Notes: generated by a model not told the origin, from the sequence alone. DNA of 64,000 nucleotides from CAYTTR01 sp964440805 (GCA_964440805.1 CAYTTR010000001.1:62001-126000), one strand, 5' to 3'. Positions 1 to 10,011 are shown, counted from the first letter of the stretch. Numbers and translations: made by a program.

Positions 1-2331
1 ATCCGGCATTCCGTAGGCCAGGGGATGTTCGTTGTTGATATTTACTTTTAGAGTTGAACCGGAGCAGAAGAATTCTTTGGAGTCCAAGTTTTCCAATGAG
101 TTGCGAACGCTAAGCTCGAATTTTTTTATAACAAATTCGCAGGAATCGCCCAAGCTTACCAGAGTCCCTCCTTTTTCAACGAATGTTTTTAGATTCTCAA
201 TACCTTTTTCTCCAATTCCGCTTCTATACTCAGGAGGATATGTAGATAAATAGCGGCGATAAGTTGAAGGTATTTCACCGGTTAACAATGCTTCCGAATC
301 ACTGGGCAGGATGATAACATCAAATTGGCTGTTTAAATTTCCTTTTTTTATTTCTTCATCTTTAATTGATTTATAGGGAAAAGAAAATTTTTCTAAGAGA
401 AGCCTTGTCCAGCCCTCGTCCATATTACCGCCATAATATCGCTGGTACATGCCAATTCTCAACCGCAGGACAGGATGTAAACCACTCTCCGGTTCTTCAG
501 AAATAGCCCGGAAAGTAACCCCAGTGTCTTCTGCTATTTCATTTAAAACGGTCCTCTCCCCTACTTTGATAACGAAATCGCCCGGATTAAGCTCTTCTCT
601 TTTTTTGTCAATTCTCCAGACTTTGACTCCTTTATCGAGAAGAAGATTTACTGCTTTGAAACTGTCATTTAGCCGTCCGTCCAGGAAATAAGTTCCGCTT
701 TCTGAGGGCTCAGCTACTTTTCCTTTTATTTCTATTTGATCTTCAAGAGTTTGAAAATCGCCTGATATTTCTTCATTTGCGGGATCAACCCTTACTCCCA
801 TAAATTCGTTCATGGTATGAGTGGCCAGGTCATACGGTCTCAGTGGAGTTCCGTCGGCTGTCCTGGTCCATTCATTATCTGGATAAAAGGTTCTTCCCAG
901 AAGATTTCTTATTAAACCCATTTTCGGCTGGGCCAGAGATATTACATATGAACCCTGGGGATAGATTACACCGTCAACCTGAAACTCTTTTGTTGCCTGT
1001 TTTATCTCTATTCCGGATAGAAGAAGTGTATTTATCATTTTTACAGCAGTCAGGTAGTCATGCTGAGTAATTGGAACCACATAAGCTTTCGGCTTCCCTT
1101 GGGCTCCTCTTTCAGTCTGTCTTTTGGCCTTTAAATAGGCATTCCGGAGAACAGTCTCTTTGTTCCGGGCAGCCAGGTCAAGCAGAGCCCAGGCTGAAAT
1201 TTTCTTCTGCTCAACAATATCTCTCAGCTTCCACCAGCCGCCTTCCCAGGGATGAGGAAAAGTGGTTTGGGCTTCATATTCAGGAAACTGTCTGGCTCCT
1301 CCTCTGAGCTGTTCTGGATGAATATATATTGGTGAGGCTAAATTAGTTGAAGCCGATTCTGTCAGCATGCCGGCAATATTATGAAAAGGGGTTATCCAGT
1401 GCCAGCCAAAATGTCCCCAACCCGGAAATTGAGCTGCGTTGAGAATTCCCTTTTTTCCCGCTTCTTCCAGCTTGTAAGCGATATGGGCTCCATACCAGCT
1501 GTGTTCGCGCCAGATGAGAGGGTCAGCATAAGGCCTTAGAGGTTCACAATAAGGTGGAATATAGAATCTTGCTCCGTAACTTCCCATGTGATGATGATCG
1601 ATATAAGCCTGGGGCACCCAGTCCCGGTACATGATTTTTGCTGCATAAAGCGATTCCTGCAGGTTAAAAAAATCTCCGTCTCGGTTGTTGTCATGGCCGG
1701 CGTATTTATGATAAAGCCAGGGAAGACTGCTTCCTTCATATTCAGTTCCCAGGGTTTTTCTGTACCAGTCGGTAACCATGATTTGACCGTCCGGGTTAAA
1801 GCAAGGGATCATGAGAAAAATTACATTATTTAAAATTCTTTGAGTCTCTTCATCTTCCCGGCTTAACAACTCATAAGCCAGCTCCGGGGTCATCTGGGTG
1901 CCCCCTATTTCAGTGGCATGAAGACTCATGGACTGGCAAATAACGGCTTTTCCCTCCTCAATCAGCCTGTTAAACTCTTTTTCTTTAAGGCTTCTGGGAT
2001 CACTTAATTGAGCATTTATTTTACGGTATTTATCTAGATTAATTAGATTGTTTTCTGCTGATATAATGACCAAAAGAAAAGGATGGCCCATGGTGGACGG
2101 TCCCATGTTTATGACTTTTATTTTGCCGGACTCTTTTTCAAGCTGGAGGAAATAATCGACTATTTTATCCCACCGGGCTATATTGCGGTCGCTTCCCATG
2201 GAGAATCCGAAAAACTCCTCCGGTGAAGTGATTTTTTCTTGGTTTGCCTCAATTTGGGCTGAAATTCCAAAAATAAATAATACCAATATGACTAAATTAA
2301 ATAATCTTGGGAATTTTTGGCTGGGATTCAT
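1..2331 (-). CDS. Secreted M14-family zinc carboxypeptidase (3' end of gene beyond window)
   Basis: The gene reads leftward and runs off the window edge, so its C-terminus is missing; 777 codons are visible with no stop. The first ~26 residues form a signal peptide with a hydrophobic core, so the enzyme should be exported. The zinc site is visible as HATE (H138, E141) with a later His in the DHHH stretch near residue 246. NPDG (179-182), NRDGDFF (~216) and LTES, which carries the likely catalytic Glu, also match M14 peptidases. About 350 residues follow the catalytic domain; part of this extension resembles a Rossmann-like accessory region, but I cannot name it. The ATG is preceded by AAGGAG. 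It probably removes C-terminal residues from peptides in the periplasm or outside the cell. Family assignment is firm; substrate is unknown. Confidence 0.9.
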   Translation of the reverse strand, partial: MNPSQKFPRLFNLVILVLFIFGISAQIEANQEKITSPEEFFGFSMGSDRNIARWDKIVDYFLQLEKESGKIKVINMGPSTMGHPFLLVIISAENNLINLDKYRKINAQLSDPRSLKEKEFNRLIEEGKAVICQSMSLHATEIGGTQMTPELAYELLSREDEETQRILNNVIFLMIPCFNPDGQIMVTDWYRKTLGTEYEGSSLPWLYHKYAGHDNNRDGDFFNLQESLYAAKIMYRDWVPQAYIDHHHMGSYGARFYIPPYCEPLRPYADPLIWREHSWYGAHIAYKLEEAGKKGILNAAQFPGWGHFGWHWITPFHNIAGMLTESASTNLASPIYIHPEQLRGGARQFPEYEAQTTFPHPWEGGWWKLRDIVEQKKISAWALLDLAARNKETVLRNAYLKAKRQTERGAQGKPKAYVVPITQHDYLTAVKMINTLLLSGIEIKQATKEFQVDGVIYPQGSYVISLAQPKMGLIRNLLGRTFYPDNEWTRTADGTPLRPYDLATHTMNEFMGVRVDPANEEISGDFQTLEDQIEIKGKVAEPSESGTYFLDGRLNDSFKAVNLLLDKGVKVWRIDKKREELNPGDFVIKVGERTVLNEIAEDTGVTFRAISEEPESGLHPVLRLRIGMYQRYYGGNMDEGWTRLLLEKFSFPYKSIKDEEIKKGNLNSQFDVIILPSDSEALLTGEIPSTYRRYLSTYPPEYRSGIGEKGIENLKTFVEKGGTLVSLGDSCEFVIKKFELSVRNSLENLDSKEFFCSGSTLKVNINNEHPLAYGMPD

Positions 2332-2692
2332 TTAATTTCTCCTTATATTGCGATTAATAGGCATGGTAAGTTCTTTTTTTATCACAAGAAGGGCTTATAA
2401 TAAAAGAAAAATTACTTAGATAATGGCATATTTAGTCTATTGGGTCTTTTTTGCTTGTTTCTTTGATTCGGTTTGTTCAGTTTATCTAGTTCATCTGGTT
2501 TATATGGTCTGGAGAGGGTGAAAAAAGCGAGACGAGCGAGAAAGGCGGGAAAAGAGAAAGAGAGCGAATAGTAAATGGTGAAAAGTAAAGGAAATAAGAA
2601 AAATTGGAAATTAACAGAATGAATTAACGGGAAGGCTTAATAAACTCTAATTTTTTTAAGGGAAAGGGGTGTCCCTTTAGGGAACGTCCCCC
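2332..2692. other. Intergenic region: M14 gene leader, degenerate 9-bp repeats, REP-like palindrome
   Basis: No gene was found here. The right-hand part abuts the rho stop codon; the left part carries the ribosome-binding site and an AT-rich possible promoter for the M14 gene (TATTAT near 2391-2397 on the minus strand). The middle is filled by the two repeat families annotated separately. Confidence 0.6.
2428..2590. repeat. Degenerate 9-bp-period intergenic repeat, copy 1
   Basis: Between about 2464 and 2511 units such as GTTTGTTCA, GTTTATCTA, GTTCATCTG and GTTTATATG follow each other at exactly 9-bp spacing. They are followed by purine-rich units of the same period (GCGAGACGA, GCGAGAAAG, GCGGGAAAA). 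The same architecture recurs in four other intergenic regions of this window. No coding potential is evident. Confidence 0.7.
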
Positions 2693-2694
2693 TT
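2664..2694. repeat. REP-like palindrome, copy 1, touching the rho stop codon
   Basis: The core GTCCCTTTAGGGAACGTCCC can fold as a short imperfect hairpin flanked by GGGG and CCCC. A near-identical copy lies at 39176-39213. It sits directly after rho on the transcribed strand, so it may also act as a 3'-end hairpin. Such GGGACGTTCCC hairpins resemble elements spread by REP-associated Y1 transposases, but none is present here. Confidence 0.6.
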
Positions 2695-3973
2695 AAAGAC
2701 CCCGGCTCATGGCATCCAGAAAGTCCTTGTTGGTTTTGGTTTTGGATATTTTCTCCATCAGGAGTTCCATGGCTTCAACTTCACTTAATTGACTTAAAAC
2801 TTTTCTTAAAATCCAAATCCGGTTGAGATCATTATCTGGAATTAGTAATTCTTCCTTTCTGGTTCCGGATCTGTTGATATCCATAGCCGGGAACAGTCTT
2901 TTATCCACCAGTCTGCGGTCAAGGTTTATTTCCAGGTTGCCGGTTCCTTTGAATTCTTCAAAGATAACATCATCCATCCGGCTTCCTGTATCCACCAGGG
3001 CAGTAGCTATAATGGTTAGACTCCCCCCCTCTTCAATCTTTCTGGCAGTACCGAAGAATTTCTTGGGCCTATTCAAGGCGTTGGCGTCAATGCCTCCGGA
3101 AAGTACTTTGCCGGAAGGAGGTATGATAGCGTTGTGAGCCCGGCTCAACCGGGTAATGCTGTCCATAAGAATAATAACATCTCTTTTTAGTTCAACCAGT
3201 CTTTTTGCTTTCTCCAAAACTATATTGGCTACCTGGGCGTTCCTACCCGGGGGTTCATCAAAAGTGGAGGCAATCACCTCACCATTTATACTTCTCTGAA
3301 AATCAGTAACTTCTTCCGGCCTTTCGGCCACAAGAAGGACAATTAAAAAAATCTCGGGATGGTTCTTTTCAACAGATTTGGCCACGGTTTTAAGAAGAGT
3401 AGTTTTTCCAGCTCTTGGAGGAGAGACGATTAAACCTCTCTGACCCTTCCCTATCGGTGTCAGAAGATCCATTATCCTGGCATTAAGGTTTTTGGGATTT
3501 CTATCCTCTAAGTTAATTTTTTCGTAAGGGTATAATGGAGTTAAGCCTTCAAAATGAACATTACGTCTCTGGGTAATGATGAGATCGGGATGTTTGAAAT
3601 TAATGGCTTCAATCTTGATCAGGGCGAAATATTTCTCTCCGTTTTTTGGAGGCCTGACAACACCAGAGATAGTATCACCGGTTCTGAGTTGAAATTTTCT
3701 TATCTGGGAGGGAGAAACATAAATATCATCCTGGCTAGGCAGATAACTGAATTCAGGAGCTCTCAGGAAGCCAAATCCGTCTTCGAGACATTCCAGAACT
3801 CCCTCAGAAAATAATAATCCGTTTTTCTTGGCTTGAGCTTCCAGAATCTTAAAAATCAAATTTTGCCGGTTATTCTCTTCAATTTCCTCCGGATTGACTC
3901 CGAATTCATCTGCCAGAGAAATAAGCTCCTTGGTATTTTTTTCCTCAAGATCAACTACATTGTACTCAGTCAT
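2693..3973 (-). CDS. rho: Transcription termination factor Rho
   Basis: This 426-residue protein is an RNA-dependent hexameric ATPase that ends transcription. The N-terminal Rho domain (1-47) leads into a cold-shock-like RNA-binding fold (about 52-125) with the RNP-type motif DGFGFLR (65-71). The ATPase domain shows Walker A PPRAGKTT (185-192; most Rho proteins have Lys where this one has Arg), Walker B with ILMDSITR, and the Q-loop/R-loop region with SGGIDANAL. The length is typical of compact Rho proteins without a large insertion. GGTGAAAG precedes the ATG. It stands alone between lon and the M14 gene, all on the same strand. Confidence 0.98.
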   Translation of the reverse strand: MTEYNVVDLEEKNTKELISLADEFGVNPEEIEENNRQNLIFKILEAQAKKNGLLFSEGVLECLEDGFGFLRAPEFSYLPSQDDIYVSPSQIRKFQLRTGDTISGVVRPPKNGEKYFALIKIEAINFKHPDLIITQRRNVHFEGLTPLYPYEKINLEDRNPKNLNARIMDLLTPIGKGQRGLIVSPPRAGKTTLLKTVAKSVEKNHPEIFLIVLLVAERPEEVTDFQRSINGEVIASTFDEPPGRNAQVANIVLEKAKRLVELKRDVIILMDSITRLSRAHNAIIPPSGKVLSGGIDANALNRPKKFFGTARKIEEGGSLTIIATALVDTGSRMDDVIFEEFKGTGNLEINLDRRLVDKRLFPAMDINRSGTRKEELLIPDNDLNRIWILRKVLSQLSEVEAMELLMEKISKTKTNKDFLDAMSRGL

Positions 3974-4141
3974 TCTTTCACCTCATTTATTTACTGTATC
4001 ATATGAAATTGCCTGAATCATTCAGGAAATAATTTCCGTGACTTATCATTATAAATGCTCTGCTATCAAGATGTTCTTGGCTCTTGAATTATTCAGTCCA
4101 TGAAACATACCCTCTGCAAAACTATTCTAAGTTTCTGTTAA

Positions 4142-6565
4142 TCAATGAGTTACAGGATGTGTGGGGGGCGGGGTTCCTTCTTCTTCCTTGCGCTTGGACA
4201 ACTTTCCGGATTCCTTCTGTTTTTCCTGGGCGAATTTTTGGATATCTTCAATCAAGGTAATATCCAGAACATGGTCCATATGGTCAACAAAATGGATGGT
4301 CATGTTTTCCTTCAGCTTCGTTGGAAGATCCTTCAAGTCTGGTTTGTTCTCGAGGGGAAGGATTGCTACCTTGATTCCTTCCCGGTAGGCAGCCAGAAGT
4401 TTTTCCTTTATTCCTCCCACAGAGAGGATCTTTCCTTTCAAGGTGATTTCTCCGCTCATGGCTACTTTTTTATTGACGGGGATTCCGGTTAGCAGTGATA
4501 TGATGGCCACTGCTATGGTGATTCCTGCTGACGGCCCCTCTTTGGGAGTGGCTCCTTCGGGAACGTGGACGTGAATATCGAAATCTCTATGCAGGTTTTG
4601 AGCTATATCTAAGTCATACATTTTCCCCCGGACATAGCTGAAAGCTGCTTGTGCGCTCTCCTGCATGATTTCGCCGAGCTGGCCTGTCAGGGTAAAATTT
4701 CCCTTTCCATGGACCTTGGTGGCTTCAAAATTTAAAAGCTCTCCGCCAAACTCGGTCCAGGCCATTCCTACAGATACTCCTATTTCATCTTTCTTGTCGA
4801 TTTCAGATCTTTTGTAGCGGGGAATACCCAGAAAGTGTTCCAGCTTTTTAGGGGTGACATTTTCTTTGTATCCCTTACCTTTCTTAACAACTTCCTTGAC
4901 AACCTTCCGGCAAATGGTAGTAAGTTCTCTTTCCACATTCCTGACTCCCGCTTCCCGGGTATATTCTCTGATGATTTTTTGCATAGCAATGTCATTAATT
5001 TTTAGATTGGAATTCTTTAATCCATGAGCTTTCATTTGCTTTGGAAAAAGAAAATGCTTGGCTATTTGAAGTTTTTCATCCTCTGTGTAACCAGGAATGC
5101 GGATTATTTCCATCCGATCGATTAAGGGCCTGGGTACAGGATCGATCATATTGGCTGTTACCACAAACATCACTTGGGAGAGGTCGAATTCTGTGTCAAT
5201 ATAATGGTCCAGGAAGGTGTTGTTCTGTTCCGGATCCAGCACTTCCATAAGAGCTGAAGCAGGATCACCTCGAAAATCCATGCTCATTTTGTCAACTTCA
5301 TCAAGCAGAAAAACGGGATTCTTAGTTCCAGCTTTTTTAACCATTTGGATAATCCGTCCAGGATAAGCGCCGATATATGTCCTCCGGTGACCTCTAATTT
5401 CAGCTTCATCCCTGACTCCACCAAGAGACAGGCGGACAAATTTTCTCCCTGTAGTTCTGGCAATGGAGCGACCTAGGGAGCTTTTTCCCACTCCCGGAGG
5501 ACCAATTAGACCCAGAATAACTCCCTTTGGATTTTTCACTAACTGCCTGATGGATAGATATTCCAGTATCCGTTCTTTTACCTTCTCCAGTCCATAGTGG
5601 TCTTCATTAAGTATTTTTTCTGCTTTCTTAAGGTCTCTTTTTTCCCTTGATTTTTTATTCCAGGGAAGAGAAATAAGCCAGTCAAGATAATTACGGCAAA
5701 CAGTTGCTTCAGCCGACATGGGAGGCATGGATTCTAACCGTTCAATCTCCTTATAAGCTTTCTCTTCCGCTTCCTTGGTCATGCCCGATTCAGCCACCTT
5801 GGCTTTTAATTCTTCGATTTCATTGGGCTGGTCTTCTTTGCGGAGGTTCATTCCAGAAGGAAATACTTTCTGTTTATTGCCCCGGAAAGGAGTTCTTTCT
5901 CTTGACTTTCTTCTTCCGTTCTTTCCGGTTTTAGAATGGATCTTAAGAATCTCATGTTCCAGGACATAATTCAATCTTCTTATCCGCTCATTGGAGTTGA
6001 TAGTCTCCAGGAGATTCTGTTTTTCTTCCAGGGATACATACAGATGGGAGGAAATTATGTCTGCTACTCTTCCTGGATTATTTTCTCTCAGCGCAGGAAT
6101 GATGGATTCGAAATTGGCATTCTGACTTAACTTCAGGTACTGTTCGAATAGTTCCAGGACTCTTTTCAAGGTTTCACGAAGCTCTACATTGTCTTCTTCT
6201 ATCTCCCGGACTTCTTTGATCAACACTTGATAGAAAGGATATGTGCTTAAATACTCCAGAATCCGGGCTCTTTTTTTTCCTTCTACAATGATTTTGATGT
6301 TTTTTTCATCCATTTTTACTGTCCGGACAATCTTGGCCACAACTCCCATTGCATAGATGTCCTGGGGGCGAGGATTGTCGACGGAAGCGTCCATCTGGGA
6401 AGAAAGAAAAACCATTCTATCTTTGGAAGTAGCTCTCTCCAGAGCTTTAACTGATGAAGAGCGTCCAATGATGAAAGGTACTAATGTTGAGGGGAAAATG
6501 ATTAAATCTCTGAGTGGAATTAAAGGAATGTTACTGATCACTTCAGAATTAATTTTTTGATTCAT
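4142..6565 (-). CDS. lon: ATP-dependent protease Lon
   Basis: Cytoplasmic AAA+ serine protease of 807 residues that degrades misfolded and regulatory proteins. The N-terminal substrate-binding domain covers about 1-200, Walker A GPPGVGKSS starts near 360, and the C-terminal peptidase carries Ser679 in PKEGPSAG and Lys722 in GGIKEK, the same numbering as E. coli Lon. The start codon lies 2 bp after the clpX stop, so it is the last gene of tig-clpP-clpX-lon. Two oddities stand out. The linker at about 212-246, normally QREYYLxEQ-KAIQKELG, is replaced by a very basic unrelated stretch of similar length. The C-terminus also ends in a Lys/Glu- then Pro/Thr-rich tail. Catalytic function should be intact. 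Confidence 0.97.
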   Translation of the reverse strand: MNQKINSEVISNIPLIPLRDLIIFPSTLVPFIIGRSSSVKALERATSKDRMVFLSSQMDASVDNPRPQDIYAMGVVAKIVRTVKMDEKNIKIIVEGKKRARILEYLSTYPFYQVLIKEVREIEEDNVELRETLKRVLELFEQYLKLSQNANFESIIPALRENNPGRVADIISSHLYVSLEEKQNLLETINSNERIRRLNYVLEHEILKIHSKTGKNGRRKSRERTPFRGNKQKVFPSGMNLRKEDQPNEIEELKAKVAESGMTKEAEEKAYKEIERLESMPPMSAEATVCRNYLDWLISLPWNKKSREKRDLKKAEKILNEDHYGLEKVKERILEYLSIRQLVKNPKGVILGLIGPPGVGKSSLGRSIARTTGRKFVRLSLGGVRDEAEIRGHRRTYIGAYPGRIIQMVKKAGTKNPVFLLDEVDKMSMDFRGDPASALMEVLDPEQNNTFLDHYIDTEFDLSQVMFVVTANMIDPVPRPLIDRMEIIRIPGYTEDEKLQIAKHFLFPKQMKAHGLKNSNLKINDIAMQKIIREYTREAGVRNVERELTTICRKVVKEVVKKGKGYKENVTPKKLEHFLGIPRYKRSEIDKKDEIGVSVGMAWTEFGGELLNFEATKVHGKGNFTLTGQLGEIMQESAQAAFSYVRGKMYDLDIAQNLHRDFDIHVHVPEGATPKEGPSAGITIAVAIISLLTGIPVNKKVAMSGEITLKGKILSVGGIKEKLLAAYREGIKVAILPLENKPDLKDLPTKLKENMTIHFVDHMDHVLDITLIEDIQKFAQEKQKESGKLSKRKEEEGTPPPTHPVTH

Positions 6566-6567
6566 TA

Positions 6568-7830
6568 TTAAACTCCAATTGCATGTTTTGTTTTTGTCAT
6601 GCGGAAATCAAGATTGTTTTGTTCCACCATTTTTTTAGTTACTTTTATGGCAGTTTTCTTTTTTACCGAAGGCAGGTGAAACATAATATCAACCATCAAA
6701 TCCTCAATGATGCTTCTTAAGCCACGAGCTCCCAGGTTCTTTTCCATTGATTTCCTGGCGATGGAATTGAGAGCTTCTCTGGTAAAATCAAGCTTAACCC
6801 CTTCCATATCAAAAAGTTTTTGGAATTGCTTGATGATGGCATTTTTTGGTTTGGTTAAAATATCCACCAGATCATTGAGAGATAGATCTGATAATGTTGC
6901 CACAACAGGTATTCTTCCCACCAGCTCAGGTATCATACCATATTTTATCAAATCATAAGGAATTAGATGGCGGAGAATTTCATCCCGGGTTCCGGTATTT
7001 TTCTCAGAAGATGTGGGCCGGAAACCTACGATTGTCCTTCCCACCCGATAAGATATGATTTTGTCCAGCCCGACAAAAGCACCGCCACAGATAAACAATA
7101 TATTAGTAGTATCTATGGGAATGAATTCCTGATACGGATGTTTCCGTCCTCCCTGAGGAGGCACATTAGCTACCGTGCCCTCTATTATTTTCAAAAGAGC
7201 TTGCTGTACTCCCTCACCTGAAACATCCCTTGTTATGGAAGGACTTTCACTTTTACGGCTTAGTTTATCAATCTCATCAATATAGACAATACCTTTTTGT
7301 GTTTTCTCAATATTTCCTTTAGCAGCTTGAAAAAGTTTGAGCACCACATTTTCTACATCCTCACCCACATAACCGGCTTCGGTCAACGATGTGGCATCAG
7401 TGATGGCAAAGGGAACAGAAAGTATCCTGGCTAAGGTTTGGGCCATTAATGTTTTACCTGTTCCTGTAGGTCCTATAAGGAGGATATTGCTTTTACTGAT
7501 TTCTACATCTTCTGTATCTTTCACCCGGTTGATGCGCTTGTAATGATTGTATACCGCGACAGATATTCTTTTTTTGGCCTCATCCTGACCTATGATATAT
7601 TCATCCAAGGCCTGTTTTATTTCAAACGGAGTGAGAGATCTTGATTCCAGAGTTTTTTTCTCTTTCTCTTTTTTCTCAGAGAAAATTATGGAATGAGCTA
7701 ATTCAACACAATTCTCGCATATATAAACTCCACCGGGACCAGCTATCAATTTCTTGACCATAGATTGATTCCTGTTACAAAAACTGCACTTGGCAATCAA
7801 ACTGCTTTTTTGATTCCTGTAATCATCCAT
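6568..7830 (-). CDS. clpX: ATP-dependent Clp protease ATP-binding subunit ClpX
   Basis: AAA+ unfoldase (420 residues) that feeds substrates to ClpP. The N-terminal zinc domain has four Cys (15, 18, 38, 41). Walker A GPTGTGKT is at 120-127, the pore-1 loop GYVGEDVE and pore-2 motif RKHPYQEF are present, and a Walker B DEIDK follows. The order tig-clpP-clpX-lon is the classic proteolysis cluster. Here a 47-bp gap separates clpX from clpP. No clear Shine-Dalgarno sequence precedes the ATG. Confidence 0.98.
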   Translation of the reverse strand: MDDYRNQKSSLIAKCSFCNRNQSMVKKLIAGPGGVYICENCVELAHSIIFSEKKEKEKKTLESRSLTPFEIKQALDEYIIGQDEAKKRISVAVYNHYKRINRVKDTEDVEISKSNILLIGPTGTGKTLMAQTLARILSVPFAITDATSLTEAGYVGEDVENVVLKLFQAAKGNIEKTQKGIVYIDEIDKLSRKSESPSITRDVSGEGVQQALLKIIEGTVANVPPQGGRKHPYQEFIPIDTTNILFICGGAFVGLDKIISYRVGRTIVGFRPTSSEKNTGTRDEILRHLIPYDLIKYGMIPELVGRIPVVATLSDLSLNDLVDILTKPKNAIIKQFQKLFDMEGVKLDFTREALNSIARKSMEKNLGARGLRSIIEDLMVDIMFHLPSVKKKTAIKVTKKMVEQNNLDFRMTKTKHAIGV

Positions 7831-7877
7831 TATTTACTCTCATATTTCAATAAAGGGTAGCTTTCCAGAGGTTGACA

Positions 7878-8489
7878 TTACTTCCGGTGATGACTCCGGG
7901 ACTTGATAATATCATCAATCAGGCCGTAGTCAAGCGCTTGCTCCGGAGTCATAATAAAATCTCTTTCAATATCCTTCTGGATTTTTGATTTGGATTGTTT
8001 AGTATGTTTGACCAGAATATCATTTATATTTTCCCTGATTCGAATAATCTCTTTGGCCTGAATAGCAATATCCGATGCCTGTCCCTGAAAGCCCCCGAAA
8101 GGCTGATGAAGAATAATCCTGGCATTAGGAAGGGAAAAACGTTTCCCTGAAGCTCCAGCAGCCAGAAGTACAGCGGCCATGGAAGCGGCTTGGCCAACGC
8201 AAATAGTGGTTACCTCGGAAGTTATGAACTGCATGGTATCATATATAGCCAAACCAGCTGTTATACTGCCTCCTGGAGAATTGATGTAGAGGGAAATCTC
8301 ACTCTCCGGATTTTCCGCCTGAAGATAAAGAAGTTGGGCGATAACCAGATTGGCCAGATCATCCGAGACTTCAGATCCAATGAATATGATCCGGTCTTTA
8401 AGAAGTCTTGAATATATATCATAAGCTCTTTCGTTCCTTCCTTCTTGTTCGACGATGAACGGGATTAAAGTCATAGGGGATTTTTTCAT
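7878..8489 (-). CDS. clpP: ATP-dependent Clp protease proteolytic subunit ClpP
   Basis: Self-compartmentalising serine peptidase of 203 residues. The catalytic triad is Ser103 (GQAASMAA), His128 (ILHQP) and Asp177 (ERDFIM). The ATG overlaps the tig stop codon as ATGA, indicating translational coupling. It pairs with the ClpX encoded immediately downstream. Confidence 0.98.
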   Translation of the reverse strand: MKKSPMTLIPFIVEQEGRNERAYDIYSRLLKDRIIFIGSEVSDDLANLVIAQLLYLQAENPESEISLYINSPGGSITAGLAIYDTMQFITSEVTTICVGQAASMAAVLLAAGASGKRFSLPNARIILHQPFGGFQGQASDIAIQAKEIIRIRENINDILVKHTKQSKSKIQKDIERDFIMTPEQALDYGLIDDIIKSRSHHRK

Positions 8490-9757
8490 TTAATTATAGC
8501 TGATTCTACCAGAAAGTCAACCGTCTTCTTGAGGAGTAAATTATGCCGAAGGTCATCTTCTTTGCCTTGATTCTGCAAGGACATCCGGACCTGTGAAGGT
8601 GAAAGATTGTTAGCCTGGGCAATGCGGTTGTATTCTTTCTTTAGTTCCTCTTCAGATACAGATATGTTTTCTTCCCGGGCTATCTTTACTAAAATAAGAC
8701 TGTTCTTAAGATTTTGTTCTGCCTTACGGCGGGCTTCTTCTTTAAGAGTCTCTATTGTCTTTTTATCAAGAGGTTGCGGAGGCCTGGAAGAAAGCACCTG
8801 CCTCAGTATAGACAGGGTTTCCCGTTCAACGGCAGGCTCAGGAAGATGGATCTGGGTTTTATTCTGGATTTTCTCTAGAATCTCCTGACCAATATCTTGT
8901 TCTATTTGTCTTTTTTTTGATTCCAGGAGTTCGGTCTCGATTTTCTTCTTTAATTCAGTAATATCTTTATAACCACCTATCTCCTTTGCGAAATCATCAT
9001 CAAGAGCCGGAACACTTTTTTCTTTTATAGTCTCTACTTTTAAAGTGTATTCAATTTCTTTACCGGCAAGTCTCTTGTTTGAATGGTCTGATGGATAAGA
9101 AATAGGGAATACTTTGCTTTCTCCTTGTTTCATACCCATAATATTTTCATTAAGAACCGGTTCATTGTCCGGATGCCCGGCCAGCATGGTTGTTTTTTCC
9201 CTTGGTAGTAACCGCTTTGTATGGACATCCTTGCCCTGTATCTCAATTATCACATAGTCATTTTTTTGCACTCCCCTCCCCTCCACTGGGACATAATTGG
9301 CAGCCTGATGCCGGAGTTTTTCCAAGTTTTCTTCAATCTCCTCGGGAATCACTTCAGCTTCCTTTTTCTTTATTTGCAATTTTTTGTAATCAGAGAGAGA
9401 AAAATCAGGCCAGATATCGACTTCTACTGTAAAGTGCAATGGTTTTCCTCTATCCACTGATAACTTTTTTATCACAGCCTCCCCCGATGGATTCAGGTTA
9501 TTGGCCTGGTATTGTTTGCTCAGAACTTCCGGGATGAGAGTATCAGTCATTTTGTTTAAAATTTCTTGCTTGTAAACTTTTTCCACGATATCAGTGGGTG
9601 CTTTTCCTTTGCGGAATCCTTTGATTTTAACTCTTTGGCTGAAGCTTAAGAGAATTTCATCATATTTCTCTTTAACCTTTTCAGCTGGTACTTCTATTTC
9701 AATTTCCCTGCGTGTTGGGTTGATGTTTCTCAATTGAGTTTTAACGCTTTCCATCAT
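8486..9757 (-). CDS. tig: Trigger factor, ribosome-associated chaperone/peptidyl-prolyl isomerase
   Basis: This 423-residue chaperone binds nascent chains at the ribosome exit tunnel. The ribosome-binding domain shows the signature GFRKGKAP near residue 44. A central FKBP-like PPIase domain (about 150-245) and a long helical C-terminal domain follow. It is the first gene of the tig-clpP-clpX-lon unit. AAAGGAAA precedes two consecutive ATG codons (9757 and 9754); either may be used. Confidence 0.96.
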   Translation of the reverse strand: MMESVKTQLRNINPTRREIEIEVPAEKVKEKYDEILLSFSQRVKIKGFRKGKAPTDIVEKVYKQEILNKMTDTLIPEVLSKQYQANNLNPSGEAVIKKLSVDRGKPLHFTVEVDIWPDFSLSDYKKLQIKKKEAEVIPEEIEENLEKLRHQAANYVPVEGRGVQKNDYVIIEIQGKDVHTKRLLPREKTTMLAGHPDNEPVLNENIMGMKQGESKVFPISYPSDHSNKRLAGKEIEYTLKVETIKEKSVPALDDDFAKEIGGYKDITELKKKIETELLESKKRQIEQDIGQEILEKIQNKTQIHLPEPAVERETLSILRQVLSSRPPQPLDKKTIETLKEEARRKAEQNLKNSLILVKIAREENISVSEEELKKEYNRIAQANNLSPSQVRMSLQNQGKEDDLRHNLLLKKTVDFLVESAIIK

Positions 9758-9794
9758 TTTCCTTTTAATTCAGTTATTTTTAAATATTGATTAA

Positions 9795-9879
9795 TGGGCA
9801 GAGCGGGACTCGAACCCGCAATCCTTCATCAGGAACTAGGTCCTAAGCCTAGCGCGTATGCCAGTTTCGCCACCTGCCC
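9795..9879 (-). tRNA. tRNA-Leu(UAG)
   Basis: The minus strand folds as a class II tRNA. The acceptor stem is GGGCAGG/TCTGCCC with discriminator A, the anticodon stem is CTAGG/CCTAG around loop CTTAGGA (anticodon TAG), and a long variable arm and T-arm GCGGG-TTCGAGT-CCCGC follow. CCA is not encoded. Length 85 nt. Confidence 0.97.
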
Positions 9880-10011
9880 TTAATACGCTGGAGTAACAGA
9901 AATTATTATGACTGAGAACTGATTGTTCTTGTGAATTGAGAATATTTTTTATCATAATCTATCAAAACTGTCAATTAACCTGAATTATTCATAAAAGGGG
10001 AGTATTCCTTA

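Noticed and set aside
2428..2590. CRISPR array
   Set aside because: The repeat unit is only about 9 bp and degenerate, with no spacers of constant length and no cas genes in the window.
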